Source of the DNA: a bacterium
GTDB taxonomy: Bacteria > Bacillota > Clostridia > Lachnospirales > Lachnospiraceae
Direction of reading: 5' to 3'
DNA: 37,866 nucleotides
Assembly (NCBI GenBank): GCA_023667365.1
Contig: JAMPAG010000024.1
Span: 1 to 37,866 of the forward strand
Made by a program: the position numbers and the translations under genes. The notes under the pieces were generated by a model. It searched no databases. It saw only the letters and a program-made list of their open reading frames with translations, and was not told where the DNA came from. Shown piece by piece: positions 16,227 to 24,417 of this stretch; positions within the stretch are counted from its first letter, which is position 1, and each line of letters begins with the position of its first letter.

Positions 16227-16302
16227 CCATGACGTTGATGTTGTAACACAACCGGAGTGACCGGTTGAGAGGAAAATAGAAAACGTTCCATGGACTTTTT
16301 TT
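16227..16302 (+). terminator. Probable intrinsic terminator or attenuator before proB
   Basis: CCATGACGTT (16227-16236) can pair with AACGTTCCATGG (16282-16293, two-base bulge), and two bases later come seven T residues (16296-16302). The large loop holds a second perfect hairpin, CAACCGG-AGTGA-CCGGTTG (16249-16267). It lies 28 bp after the FAD dehydrogenase stop and about 130 bp before proB, so it can end the upstream transcript. Attenuation of proB is a possible alternative. Confidence 0.45.
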
Positions 16303-16415
16303 AGGGAATGTGTTAAGGTGAGTAATGGCAGGAAACAGGATGACCCGAAAAAGCTGACAAGGGCAGGACACGGCAGGCAATCGGGGCAAAGGAGCCGACA
16401 GCAGGAAAATAAATA

Positions 16416-16443
16416 ATGGGAAAACAGATATGGGAAAACAGAT
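16416..16443 (+). repeat. 14-bp tandem duplication across the proB start
   Basis: ATGGGAAAACAGAT occurs twice in direct succession (16416-16429 and 16430-16443). The first ATG opens a nine-codon frame (MGKQIWENR) whose TGA at 16443-16445 overlaps an in-frame proB ATG at 16442. The best ribosome site (GCAGGA, 16401-16406) is properly spaced for the first ATG, not for the second. Confidence 0.85.
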
Positions 16444-17290
16444 GATACGGGAAGCAATCCGGGACAAACAGCGGATTGTGATAAAAATCGGTTCCTCCTC
16501 CCTCCAGCATCCGGAGACGGGAGATCTGGACTATATTAAGATGGAGGTGCTTGTCCGCGAATTGTGCAATCTGCGCAATCAGGGCAAGGACGTGGTGCTG
16601 GTGACGTCGGGGGCGATCGCCTGCGGAAAAAAGGCGGTGCAGATCAGGGAAGGGGACAATCCGATCGCGGTCAAACAGGCATGCGCGGCGATTGGGCAGG
16701 CGCGTCTGATGATGACCTATCAGAAGATTTTTGCGGAATACAATCAGGTGACGGCACAGATTCTGATGACGAGAAATACGATCGTTGACAATCTGAACCG
16801 TTTTAATGCCGCGAATACGTTTACGGAGCTGTTAAAGCTGGGCGTGATCCCGATTGTCAATGAAAATGATACGGTTGCAACTTATGAGATTGAGATTGGC
16901 GATAACGATACGCTTTCCGCGATCGTTGCGGCGCTCATTCATGCCGATCTGCTCATTTTATTATCGGATATTGACGGACTGTATACGGATAATCCCAGAA
17001 CGAATCCGGATGCACAGTTTATTCCGGTTGTGCATGAGATTGACGGGGAAATCCTTCGCATGGGAAAGCATGAGGCGGGAAGCAGCGTCGGCACGGGCGG
17101 CATGGATACCAAGCTGACTGCGGCGAAGATCGCGACGGCGTCCGGCGCGGACATGATTATTGCGAACAGTGCGGATGTGCGCATTATCCATCGCATCATG
17201 GACGGAAGGGAATACGGAACGCTGTTTACGGCGCAGAAAGATGACGATTTCTATCTGACGGACTTTGTGGAACAGATGCATAACGACTGA
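16430..17290 (+). CDS. proB: Glutamate 5-kinase (no PUA domain)
   Basis: ProB phosphorylates glutamate with ATP to gamma-glutamyl phosphate, the first step of proline synthesis. The 286-residue product is a complete amino-acid-kinase domain: KIGSSSL near residue 20, VLVTSGAIACG, the FNAANTFTELLKLGVIPIVNENDTV block split over about 125-147, LSDIDGLYT, and GTGGMDTKLTAAKIA. The C-terminal PUA domain of longer ProB proteins (about 365 residues) is absent, as in several Clostridial forms. ATG at 16430 is listed; the in-frame ATG at 16442 would shorten it by four residues and may be reached by coupling to the upstream nine-codon frame. In-frame codons continue for 39 triplets beyond the TGA. Confidence 0.93.
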   Translation: MGKQMIREAIRDKQRIVIKIGSSSLQHPETGDLDYIKMEVLVRELCNLRNQGKDVVLVTSGAIACGKKAVQIREGDNPIAVKQACAAIGQARLMMTYQKIFAEYNQVTAQILMTRNTIVDNLNRFNAANTFTELLKLGVIPIVNENDTVATYEIEIGDNDTLSAIVAALIHADLLILLSDIDGLYTDNPRTNPDAQFIPVVHEIDGEILRMGKHEAGSSVGTGGMDTKLTAAKIATASGADMIIANSADVRIIHRIMDGREYGTLFTAQKDDDFYLTDFVEQMHND

Positions 17291-17317
17291 AAAGATGAAA
17301 AGGACGCAGGGTCATTG

Positions 17318-17362
17318 GATCAGAAAGAGACAGATCAGGAAGAGTCCGATCAGAAAGAGACA
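17318..17362 (+). repeat. 15-bp tandem repeat between proB and the DUF896 gene
   Basis: GATCAGAAAGAGACA (17318-17332), GATCAGGAAGAGTCC (17333-17347) and GATCAGAAAGAGACA (17348-17362) lie head to tail. The first and third copies are identical. The rest of the spacer to 17440 is also purine-rich, with repeated GGACCGGAAA (17376-17385 and 17419-17428). Confidence 0.85.
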
Positions 17363-17440
17363 GATACGGACGGGCGGACCGGAAAAGCGGGATCAGGAAA
17401 AGCCGGATAAAGGGAGTCGGACCGGAAAGAGGGGATTCAT

Positions 17441-17662
17441 ATGAACGTAGAGGAACTGACAGCGCGTATTAACGAACTTTATCATAAGTCCAAGGAGGAA
17501 GGACTGACCGAGGAAGAGAAAGAAGAGCAGGCGCGGCTGAGGCAGGAATATATCGAAAATGTCCGCGCCAATCTGCGCGGGCAGCTCAGTGCGATCCGGA
17601 TTCAGAACGAGGACGGCAGTATCACCGATTTGGGAAAAGAGCATGGAAATGCGGCAAACTAA
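17441..17662 (+). CDS. DUF896/YnzC-family small protein
   Basis: This 73-residue, highly charged protein matches the DUF896 family (Bacillus YnzC/YlaC-type two-helix proteins). It has an N-terminal helical hairpin ELTARINELYHKSKEEGLT followed by EEEKEEQARLRQEYIENVR, then LRGQL and the short tail DGSITDLGK. The molecular role is unknown. The start ATG at 17441 follows AAAGAGGGG at 17427-17435. The 3' end overlaps the folate gene by 20 bp, so the four genes proB to proA appear to be one transcript. Confidence 0.9.
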   Translation: MNVEELTARINELYHKSKEEGLTEEEKEEQARLRQEYIENVRANLRGQLSAIRIQNEDGSITDLGKEHGNAAN

Positions 17663-18347
17663 TGAGCCGGCGCTGGGAGAAACGCGCGGACAGGGACGGG
17701 GGACTGCGGACAGCAAGCGTGTGCTGCGGAAGGCGGCGCTTGCCAAACGGGATTCCCTGACGCAGGGGGAACGGATGGAAAAGAGCGGACGGATCGCAGA
17801 ACGGCTCTTTGCGCATTCGTGGTATCGGGAGGCGGAGAATCTGCTTGTTTACGCTTCTTATCGGAGCGAGGTTTCCACGGAAGAGATTATCCGCAGCGCA
17901 TTACAGTCAGGAAAACAGGTCTATTGTCCGGTCGTGACCGGAAAGAGGGAAATGGTGTTTTGCGCATTGGACGGAACGCTTGCAGACGCCGTATTGTCAT
18001 TGGGGCTTGCGGCGATGGAAAAAGACCGTCATGGAATCCCACAGCCGGATCAAGAAACTTGTGCGCGTTATCGGTATCAGCCGGAGAAAAGTCTGATGGT
18101 GATGCCGGGATGCGCGTTTGACGGACAGGGGAACCGGATCGGCTATGGCGGCGGTTTTTATGACAGCTTTTTGGCAGAGCATCCGATGCGGACGATCGCG
18201 TTATTTTTTGACAGCCAGCGCACGGATGGGGCGATCGCGGGCGAATCCCATGACGTGCGCCCGGATCTCATCCTGACGGAGAGCGGTTTTCATGCTGCGG
18301 AAAGCGGCGGCATCCGAAACGGTGGGCCGGAAGCCCGAATAAAATGA
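17643..18347 (+). CDS. 5-formyltetrahydrofolate cyclo-ligase
   Basis: The 234-residue product has the family layout. A basic N-terminal KRVLRKAALAKRDSL (binding ATP phosphate) is followed by VYASYRSEVST, then VYCPVV and PGCAFDGQGNRIGYGGGFYD, where GNRIGYGGGFYD is the signature. The enzyme (MTHFS, YgfA-type) converts 5-formyl-THF with ATP to 5,10-methenyl-THF, clearing an inhibitory folate. The ATG at 17643 lies inside the DUF896 gene; a second ATG is at 17649, and neither has a strong ribosome site, consistent with coupling. The first 22 residues and the last 20 (Gly-rich, AAESGGIRNGGPEARIK) look like extra tails compared with the family core. Confidence 0.92.
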   Translation: MEMRQTNEPALGETRGQGRGTADSKRVLRKAALAKRDSLTQGERMEKSGRIAERLFAHSWYREAENLLVYASYRSEVSTEEIIRSALQSGKQVYCPVVTGKREMVFCALDGTLADAVLSLGLAAMEKDRHGIPQPDQETCARYRYQPEKSLMVMPGCAFDGQGNRIGYGGGFYDSFLAEHPMRTIALFFDSQRTDGAIAGESHDVRPDLILTESGFHAAESGGIRNGGPEARIK

Positions 18348-18364
18348 AGACAGGAGAAAAGACA

Positions 18365-19636
18365 ATGAGCGGGATCAGCGGAGAACAGGCGGCAATGCTT
18401 GAGGAGATCGGAAAGCGCGCCGTCCAGGCAAAATATGAGCTTCAGACCATTGTAACAGACAAAAAGAACGAGGCGCTTTGCCGCGTGGCGGACGGTCTGA
18501 CCGCCGATACCGGAAGGATCCTGGCGGCGAATGAACAGGATATGCGCAGCGGAAAAGAGCATGGTATGCATGAGGGGCTGCTTGACCGTTTACAACTGAC
18601 AGAGGCACGGATCGCGGCGATAGCGGAAGGCCTGCGCCAGATCGCGGAATTAAACGATCCCGTTGGTACGGTGATGGAGCGTTTCACCCATCCGAACGGG
18701 ATGGAGATCACACAGGTGCGCGTGCCGCTCGGCGTCATCGGCATCATTTATGAATCCCGCCCGAACGTGACGGCGGATGCGTTCGGTCTATGCTTTAAGG
18801 CTGGAAATGCCGTGATTCTAAAGGGCGGCTCCGACGCGATCTGTTCTAATACGGCGATCACGGAAAGCATTCGGCGCAGTCTTGCGGATGCCGGGATTTG
18901 TGCGGATGCCGTGCAGCTCATTGCGGATACGGACAGGGCGGTAACGGCGCAGTTTATGAAAATGAACCGTTATGTGGATGTGCTGATTCCGCGCGGCGGG
19001 GCAGGACTCATCCGCGCGGTCGTGGAGAGCGCGAGCATTCCCGTGATTGAGACGGGAACGGGAAATTGCCATATTTATGTCGATCAGGATGCGGATTTCG
19101 ATAAGGCGATTCCCATCATCCTCAATGCGAAAACGCAGCGCATCGGCGTATGCAACGCCTGTGAGTCGCTCGTGATCCACGAAAAGATCAAGGATGCGTT
19201 TTTACCCGTGCTGGCGGACGCGCTGAAAAAGCATCATGTGGAGATGCGGGCGGACCGGCAGGCTGCCGAAGTGATCGGGGACTGTGTGGCGGCGACGGAG
19301 GAAGATTTTGCAAAGGAATATTTAGATTATATTATTTCCATCAAGACCGTCAGCAGCGCAGAGGAGGCGATCGCGCATATTAACCGTTATCACACGGAGC
19401 ATTCCGACGCGATCATCACGGAAAATCAGGAAACGGCACGGCGCTTTTTAAGCGGCGTGGATTCGGCATGCGTATATGTCAATGCCTCGACGCGTTTTAC
19501 GGACGGCTTTGAGTTCGGCTTCGGCGCCGAGATCGGGATTTCCACCCAGAAGCTCCATGCGCGCGGTCCGATGGGACTGCGGGAGCTGACCTCCTACAAA
19601 TATCAGATCGTCGGGAACGGACAGGTCAGGGGATAA
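18365..19636 (+). CDS. proA: Glutamate-5-semialdehyde dehydrogenase (gamma-glutamyl phosphate reductase)
   Basis: ProA reduces gamma-glutamyl phosphate with NADPH to glutamate-5-semialdehyde, which cyclises toward proline. The 423-residue product is full length. It shows GVIGIIYESRPNVTADAFG, the Rossmann-side VILKGGSDA, IPRGGAGLIR, the catalytic cysteine in GVCNACESLVIH, and VYVNASTRFTDGFEFGFGAEIGIS near the end. The ATG at 18365 has AGGAG at 18350-18354; an in-frame ATG at 18344 overlaps the preceding stop (ATGA) and would add seven residues. proA and proB bracket the DUF896 and folate genes rather than being adjacent. Confidence 0.95.
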   Translation: MSGISGEQAAMLEEIGKRAVQAKYELQTIVTDKKNEALCRVADGLTADTGRILAANEQDMRSGKEHGMHEGLLDRLQLTEARIAAIAEGLRQIAELNDPVGTVMERFTHPNGMEITQVRVPLGVIGIIYESRPNVTADAFGLCFKAGNAVILKGGSDAICSNTAITESIRRSLADAGICADAVQLIADTDRAVTAQFMKMNRYVDVLIPRGGAGLIRAVVESASIPVIETGTGNCHIYVDQDADFDKAIPIILNAKTQRIGVCNACESLVIHEKIKDAFLPVLADALKKHHVEMRADRQAAEVIGDCVAATEEDFAKEYLDYIISIKTVSSAEEAIAHINRYHTEHSDAIITENQETARRFLSGVDSACVYVNASTRFTDGFEFGFGAEIGISTQKLHARGPMGLRELTSYKYQIVGNGQVRG

Positions 19637-19655
19637 CATTGAGCTGGACGAATAT

Positions 19656-19686
19656 TTGAGTAAGAAAGATTCCCAAAAGTTATAGT
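19656..19686 (+). promoter_or_regulatory. Candidate promoter for the AT-rich orphan gene
   Basis: TTGAGT (19656-19661) and TATAGT (19681-19686) are 19 bp apart (18 bp if TTATAG is read as the -10). They sit in the 73-bp spacer after proA, and a strong AAAGGAGG (19699-19706) precedes the ATG at 19710. This would let the orphan gene be expressed apart from the pro genes. It is a match by eye only. Confidence 0.4.
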
Positions 19687-19709
19687 AGAAAAGCGGGCAA
19701 AGGAGGAGC

Positions 19710-20234
19710 ATGGAAAGAAATATAAGTGTCATTAAAAATGGAAACGGAAATCAGATTGTAGTGATCAATGACATACGATTTAAGGGCAGACAGAACATTG
19801 CATGGGATGAGGTTGAGCAGTATTTGAAGCAGTATATTGGAGAATTTGTAGAAATTGTCGAAAGCAAAGAAATGATATACATAGGTAATGATTTTCCCGA
19901 TGAATATGCGGGGTCCAATTATACAGCAAAGTTGAAAGGCGCTTTAGCAAAAGCGAAAGCAAATGCTGCACAGGGAATTCCTGAAATTGTCGAGATTGCA
20001 GAGAATAAGAGATTTCGGGAGAATATGGCAGAAAAACATGATAAAAATGCCAGATTTGGATGGTATCGATATGATTCCAGATTTGCGCTTCCGATTTTCG
20101 ATGACGATGGAGAGGTTTTGCGCTATAATGTATTTCATGTGGAGCTTGTTATAAGACATGCAGAGGATAAAAAAATGTACCTGTATGACATTATGAACAT
20201 AAAAAAAGAAACAAGTACCCCGCTTGAGCCATAA
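19710..20234 (+). CDS. AT-rich orphan protein, 174 aa
   Basis: I do not recognise this protein with certainty. It is soluble, with an N-terminal beta-rich part (IVVINDIRFKGRQNI) and a Tyr/acid-rich middle (EMIYIGNDFPDEYAGSNYT). An Ala/Lys helix follows (LKGALAKAKANAAQGIPEI), and the C-terminus runs FGWYRYDSRFALPIF to VELVIRHAEDKKMYLYDI and NIKKETSTPL. The ending resembles, from memory, domains found in phage MuF-type and polymorphic toxin proteins of the BECR nuclease group; I rate that as weak. The codons are visibly richer in A and T (many AAA, ATA, AAT) than in neighbours. It separates proA from miaB, with its own strong ribosome site, so later acquisition is likely. Confidence 0.7.
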   Translation: MERNISVIKNGNGNQIVVINDIRFKGRQNIAWDEVEQYLKQYIGEFVEIVESKEMIYIGNDFPDEYAGSNYTAKLKGALAKAKANAAQGIPEIVEIAENKRFRENMAEKHDKNARFGWYRYDSRFALPIFDDDGEVLRYNVFHVELVIRHAEDKKMYLYDIMNIKKETSTPLEP

Positions 20235-20302
20235 GGCTGTACGGTTAAAAACTCATTTCTTTTTTGAGATTATATAATGAATACAGGAGAAAGTCAAGAG
20301 AG

Positions 20303-21751
20303 ATGTATAATGAAATTGATTTAGATAAGATAGATATAAATACAAAGCCTCCCGCAGAGGAACCGGCGCGCCAGTACTATTACATGGCGAAATGCCGCGC
20401 TTATGTCCGGGCGGAGAGCGAAAAACGCGGAAGGGAGTTGACCTGTGCGGTCATTACGTTCGGCTGTCAGATGAACGCGCGCGATTCGGAAAAACTGCTC
20501 GGTATCTTAAAGACTGTCGGCTACGCTGTCACAGATTCCGAGACGGCGGATTTTGTCATTTATAATACCTGCACCGTGCGGGACAACGCCAATCAGCGCG
20601 TTTATGGCAGGCTCGGTCATCTCGGTTCTATGAAAAAAAACAATCCGCATAAGCGGATCGCGCTGTGCGGGTGTATGATGCAGGAGCAGAGCGTTATCGA
20701 AAAGCTTACGAAAAGTTATTCGTTTGTCGATCTGGTCTTTGGCACGCATAACCTTTATAAGTTTGCGGAGCTGCTCTTTGCCATGTACGAATCCGACGGT
20801 ATGCTGATTGATATTTGGAAAGATACGGACGCGATCGTCGAACAGCTTCCGGTCAGCCGTAAATATCCGTACAAATCAGGCGTCAATATCATGTTCGGAT
20901 GCAATAATTTTTGTACCTACTGCATTGTGCCCTATGTCCGGGGACGGGAGCGCAGCCGCGATGCGCGCGAAATTCTCCGCGAGACGGAGTCCCTTGCGGC
21001 GGACGGCGTAAAAGAAGTCATGCTGCTTGGACAGAATGTCAATTCCTACGGGACCGGGCTGGACGACGGCATTTCCTTTGCCGCGTTACTGCGGGAAGTG
21101 GAAAAGGTAGAGGGAATCGAGCGCATCCGCTTTATGACGTCCCATCCGAAAGACTTATCCGACGAGTTGATTCAGGTCATGAAAGAATCCGATAAAATCT
21201 GTCGTCACCTGCATCTGCCCCTGCAATCCGGTTCCAGCAGGATCTTAAAAGCCATGAACCGCCGTTATGACAAGGAACATTATTTGAACCTTGCCTTGAA
21301 GATCCGCCGCGAGATACCGGATATTGCGATTTCGACGGATATTATCGTCGGTTTTCCGGGAGAGACGGCGGAGGATGTGGATGATACAATCGACGTGATC
21401 CGCAGGGCAGCGTTCGACAACGCATTCACGTTCCAGTACAGCAGGCGAACGGGAACGCCGGCTGCGGCGATGGAGCAGGTGCCGGCTCCGGAAGTGACGA
21501 AGCAGTTTGACCGTGTTCTTTCCGTTGTGCAGGAGACGGCAAAAGAGCGCGCGGCGCTTCTTACCGGACAGACGCTTCCGGCGCTGATCGAGGAAGTGAA
21601 TGAAAAGGATCACGATTTTGTCATCGGGAGGCTTTCGAACAATACGATCGTACATTTGAAGGGGACAAGCGATCTGATCGGCTCGATCAGACGGGTAAAG
21701 CTGACGGAATGCCGCGGCTTTTATTACATGGGGGTTATGGAACATGGCTGA
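20303..21751 (+). CDS. miaB: tRNA-2-methylthio-N6-dimethylallyladenosine synthase
   Basis: MiaB adds a methylthio group to i6A37 of tRNAs using two [4Fe-4S] clusters and S-adenosylmethionine. The 482-residue product has the N-terminal cluster cysteines C55 (TFGCQMNARDSE), C90 (YNTCTVRDNA) and C124 (CGCMMQ). The radical-SAM triad C200-x3-C204-x2-C207 is in MFGCNNFCTYC, followed by YVRGRERSR and a C-terminal TRAM domain. The ATG at 20303 is preferred to a TTG at 20264; upstream purines AAGAGAG and GGAGA can serve as ribosome site. About 60 residues precede the first cluster motif, as in other Clostridial MiaB. It forms a unit with mutS, mutL and miaA, the enzyme that makes its substrate. Confidence 0.96.
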   Translation: MYNEIDLDKIDINTKPPAEEPARQYYYMAKCRAYVRAESEKRGRELTCAVITFGCQMNARDSEKLLGILKTVGYAVTDSETADFVIYNTCTVRDNANQRVYGRLGHLGSMKKNNPHKRIALCGCMMQEQSVIEKLTKSYSFVDLVFGTHNLYKFAELLFAMYESDGMLIDIWKDTDAIVEQLPVSRKYPYKSGVNIMFGCNNFCTYCIVPYVRGRERSRDAREILRETESLAADGVKEVMLLGQNVNSYGTGLDDGISFAALLREVEKVEGIERIRFMTSHPKDLSDELIQVMKESDKICRHLHLPLQSGSSRILKAMNRRYDKEHYLNLALKIRREIPDIAISTDIIVGFPGETAEDVDDTIDVIRRAAFDNAFTFQYSRRTGTPAAAMEQVPAPEVTKQFDRVLSVVQETAKERAALLTGQTLPALIEEVNEKDHDFVIGRLSNNTIVHLKGTSDLIGSIRRVKLTECRGFYYMGVMEHG

Positions 21752-24395
21752 GATCACACCGATGATGCAGCACTATTTAGACACAAAAGAACAGAATCCG
21801 GATTGCATTTTATTTTACAGGCTCGGCGATTTTTACGAAATGTTTTTTGAGGACGCAAAGACGGTGTCCAGGGAACTGGAGCTGACGCTGACGGGAAAAG
21901 CGTGCGGATTGGAGGAGCGCGCGCCGATGTGCGGCGTGCCGTTTCATGCGGCAGAGACCTATATTAACCGTTTGGTGACAAAGGGCTATAAGGTCGCGAT
22001 CTGCGAACAGGTGGAAGATCCGAAGCTTGCGAAAGGGATGGTAAAGCGCGAGGTCGTGCGGATCGTCACGCCCGGTACGAACGTGGACAACCAGTTCATG
22101 GATGAAGGGAAAAATAATTACCTGATGGCGGTTGTCTATTTGGAGAATCAGATCGGCATTTCGATTGTGGACGTGTCCACGGGGGATTATTTTTTAACAG
22201 AAGTGGAGGATACGAAGCGTCTGCTTGACGAAATTTATAAATATCTGCCGTCCGAGATCATCTGCAACGACGCGTTTACGCTCTGCGGCGTCGATCTGAA
22301 TGACCTGCGCGGCAGGCTGCATATCTGCGTCAACCGCTTAGAACCGTGGTATTTTGACGAGGACGCCTGTAAAAAAGCATTGATGAAGCAGTTCCGCGTT
22401 CATGTGCTGACCGGACTCGGTATTGATGATTTTCCGAACGGGACGGTCGCTGCCGGCGCGATCATGTTGTACTTAAATGAAACACAGAAAATCTCGCTGG
22501 CGCATATCACGCATCTGTATCCCTATCTGACAAGCAAATATATGCTGCTGGACAGCGCGACAAGGCGCAATCTGGAATTAACGGAAACGCTGCGGGAAAA
22601 GGCAAAGCGTGGGAGTCTGCTGTGGGTGCTGGATAAAACCAAAACGGCAATGGGCGCGCGGACGTTACGAAGTTATTTAGAACAGCCGCTTATCGCACGC
22701 GATGCGATTGAGGAACGGTTAGAGGCAGTGGGCGAATTGTGCGCCGATCCGACCGCAAGGGATGAAATCCGGGAGTATTTGAGTCCGATCTATGATCTCG
22801 AACGGCTGCTCGGCAGGGTCAGCTATCTAAGCGCCAATCCGCGGGATCTGATCGCATTCCGCAATTCGCTTGCCATGCTGCCGGCGATCAAGCTTGTGTT
22901 ACGCGGTTTTTCCTCCAAGCTGTTATTGGGTATTGAGCAGGACATGGATTCTTTGGAGGATGTCTGCGCGCTGATCGAGGCGGCGATCGACGATAACGAG
23001 CCGCCCGTTACGATTCGGGAGGGCGGCATCATCCGGGACGGCTACGATCCGGATATTGACATGCTGCGCAAGGCAAAGACAGAGGGAAAGGACTGGCTTG
23101 CCCGGCTGGAGAGCGAGGACAGGGAGCGCACGGGGATCAAGAACCTGCGCATCAAGTACAATAAAGTATTCGGTTACTATTTTGAGGTCACCAATTCGTT
23201 TAAGAAGATGGTGCCGGAAGATTATATCCGGAAGCAGACGCTGACGAACGCCGAGCGTTATACGACGCCGCGCCTGAAGGAACTGGAGGATACGATCCTG
23301 AACGCGGAAGATAAGCTGACCGCGCTGGAATATGACGCGTTCTGCAAGGTGCGCGACAGTATTGCGGCGGAGCTTGACCGCATCCAGCGCACGGCGAAAG
23401 CGGTTGCGGCATTGGACGTATTCGCGTCGCTCTCCCTTGTTGCGGAGCGCAGCCATTACGTGCGGCCTAAGATCAATGAAAAGGGCGTGATTGATATTAA
23501 GGATGGCAGGCACCCTGTCGTCGAGCAGATGATCGAACATGACATGTTTGTTTCAAACGATACGCATTTAGACAACGGAAAGCATTGTATTGCCGTTATT
23601 ACGGGGCCGAATATGGCGGGAAAATCGACTTACATGCGCCAGACTGCGCTGATCGTACTCATGGCGCAGATCGGTTCGTTTGTTCCGGCAAAGAGCGCGG
23701 ACATCGGACTGGTTGACCGCATCTTTACGCGCGTGGGCGCATCGGACGATCTTGCATCCGGTCAGAGTACGTTCATGGTGGAAATGAATGAGGTTGCGAA
23801 TATTCTCCGCAATGCGACGGCAAAATCGCTGCTCGTGCTAGATGAGATCGGGCGCGGCACGTCTACTTTCGACGGACTTTCAATTGCGTGGGCGGTCATC
23901 GAGCATATCAGCAACCGCAATATCCTCGGCGCGAAAACGCTGTTTGCGACGCATTATCACGAGCTGACGGAGCTGGAGGGCAAAATAGATAATGTGAACA
24001 ACTACTGTATCGCCGTAAAAGAAAAAGGCGACGACATTGTTTTTTTGCGAAAGATCATGAAGGGCGGCGCGGATCGAAGCTACGGCATTCAGGTGGCGAA
24101 GCTGGCGGGCGTTCCCGATCTGGTGATCGGGCGGGCAAAAGAGATTGCGGAGCAGCTTTCAGACAACGACATTACGGATCGGATCCAGAGTATCTCCACG
24201 CCGGCGGGCGCAGCGGGAAAGCATAAGCCGGTGTTGTGCGACGAGGTAGATCGGGGACAGATGACCTTGTTTGACGCGGTGAAGGACGAGGATGTCGTGA
24301 AAGAATTAAAGGAGATCGACATCAGCAATTTAACGCCGCTTGACGCCTTAAATACGCTGTACCGGCTGCAGAACAAGTTAAATAACCGTTGGTGA
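21744..24395 (+). CDS. mutS: DNA mismatch repair protein MutS
   Basis: This is a full-length MutS (883 residues). The mismatch-binding Phe-x-Glu lies in RLGDFYEMFFED near residue 30. The core and clamp domains follow. The ATPase has Walker A GPNMAGKSTYMRQTA, the ST motif LASGQSTFMVEM, Walker B LLVLDEIGRGTSTFDG and the ATHYHELTEL switch. Near the C-terminus QMTLF (839-843) is a good match to the sliding-clamp binding consensus. MutS dimers recognise mismatches and recruit MutL. The start overlaps the miaB stop by eight bases. No key residue is missing. Confidence 0.97.
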   Translation: MAEITPMMQHYLDTKEQNPDCILFYRLGDFYEMFFEDAKTVSRELELTLTGKACGLEERAPMCGVPFHAAETYINRLVTKGYKVAICEQVEDPKLAKGMVKREVVRIVTPGTNVDNQFMDEGKNNYLMAVVYLENQIGISIVDVSTGDYFLTEVEDTKRLLDEIYKYLPSEIICNDAFTLCGVDLNDLRGRLHICVNRLEPWYFDEDACKKALMKQFRVHVLTGLGIDDFPNGTVAAGAIMLYLNETQKISLAHITHLYPYLTSKYMLLDSATRRNLELTETLREKAKRGSLLWVLDKTKTAMGARTLRSYLEQPLIARDAIEERLEAVGELCADPTARDEIREYLSPIYDLERLLGRVSYLSANPRDLIAFRNSLAMLPAIKLVLRGFSSKLLLGIEQDMDSLEDVCALIEAAIDDNEPPVTIREGGIIRDGYDPDIDMLRKAKTEGKDWLARLESEDRERTGIKNLRIKYNKVFGYYFEVTNSFKKMVPEDYIRKQTLTNAERYTTPRLKELEDTILNAEDKLTALEYDAFCKVRDSIAAELDRIQRTAKAVAALDVFASLSLVAERSHYVRPKINEKGVIDIKDGRHPVVEQMIEHDMFVSNDTHLDNGKHCIAVITGPNMAGKSTYMRQTALIVLMAQIGSFVPAKSADIGLVDRIFTRVGASDDLASGQSTFMVEMNEVANILRNATAKSLLVLDEIGRGTSTFDGLSIAWAVIEHISNRNILGAKTLFATHYHELTELEGKIDNVNNYCIAVKEKGDDIVFLRKIMKGGADRSYGIQVAKLAGVPDLVIGRAKEIAEQLSDNDITDRIQSISTPAGAAGKHKPVLCDEVDRGQMTLFDAVKDEDVVKELKEIDISNLTPLDALNTLYRLQNKLNNRW

Positions 24396-24417
24396 ACAGA
24401 TGAGAAGGAGGCGCGGC

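Noticed and set aside
17295..17444. 49-codon, strongly basic frame overlapping the DUF896 start
   Set aside because: It is made of the 15-bp repeat read in another frame and has no ribosome site; likely not a gene.
20220..20265. Terminator after the AT-rich orphan gene
   Set aside because: Only a weak AGCC/GGCT stem can form and the T-rich stretch is about 15 bases away; not convincing.
20273..20278. TATAAT upstream of miaB as a promoter -10
   Set aside because: The hexamer is perfect but no acceptable -35 lies 16-18 bp upstream; AT-rich chance occurrence cannot be excluded.
22923..23540. Minus-strand frame (205 codons) opposite mutS
   Set aside because: Antisense to the MutS core; composition and lack of motifs indicate a shadow frame.
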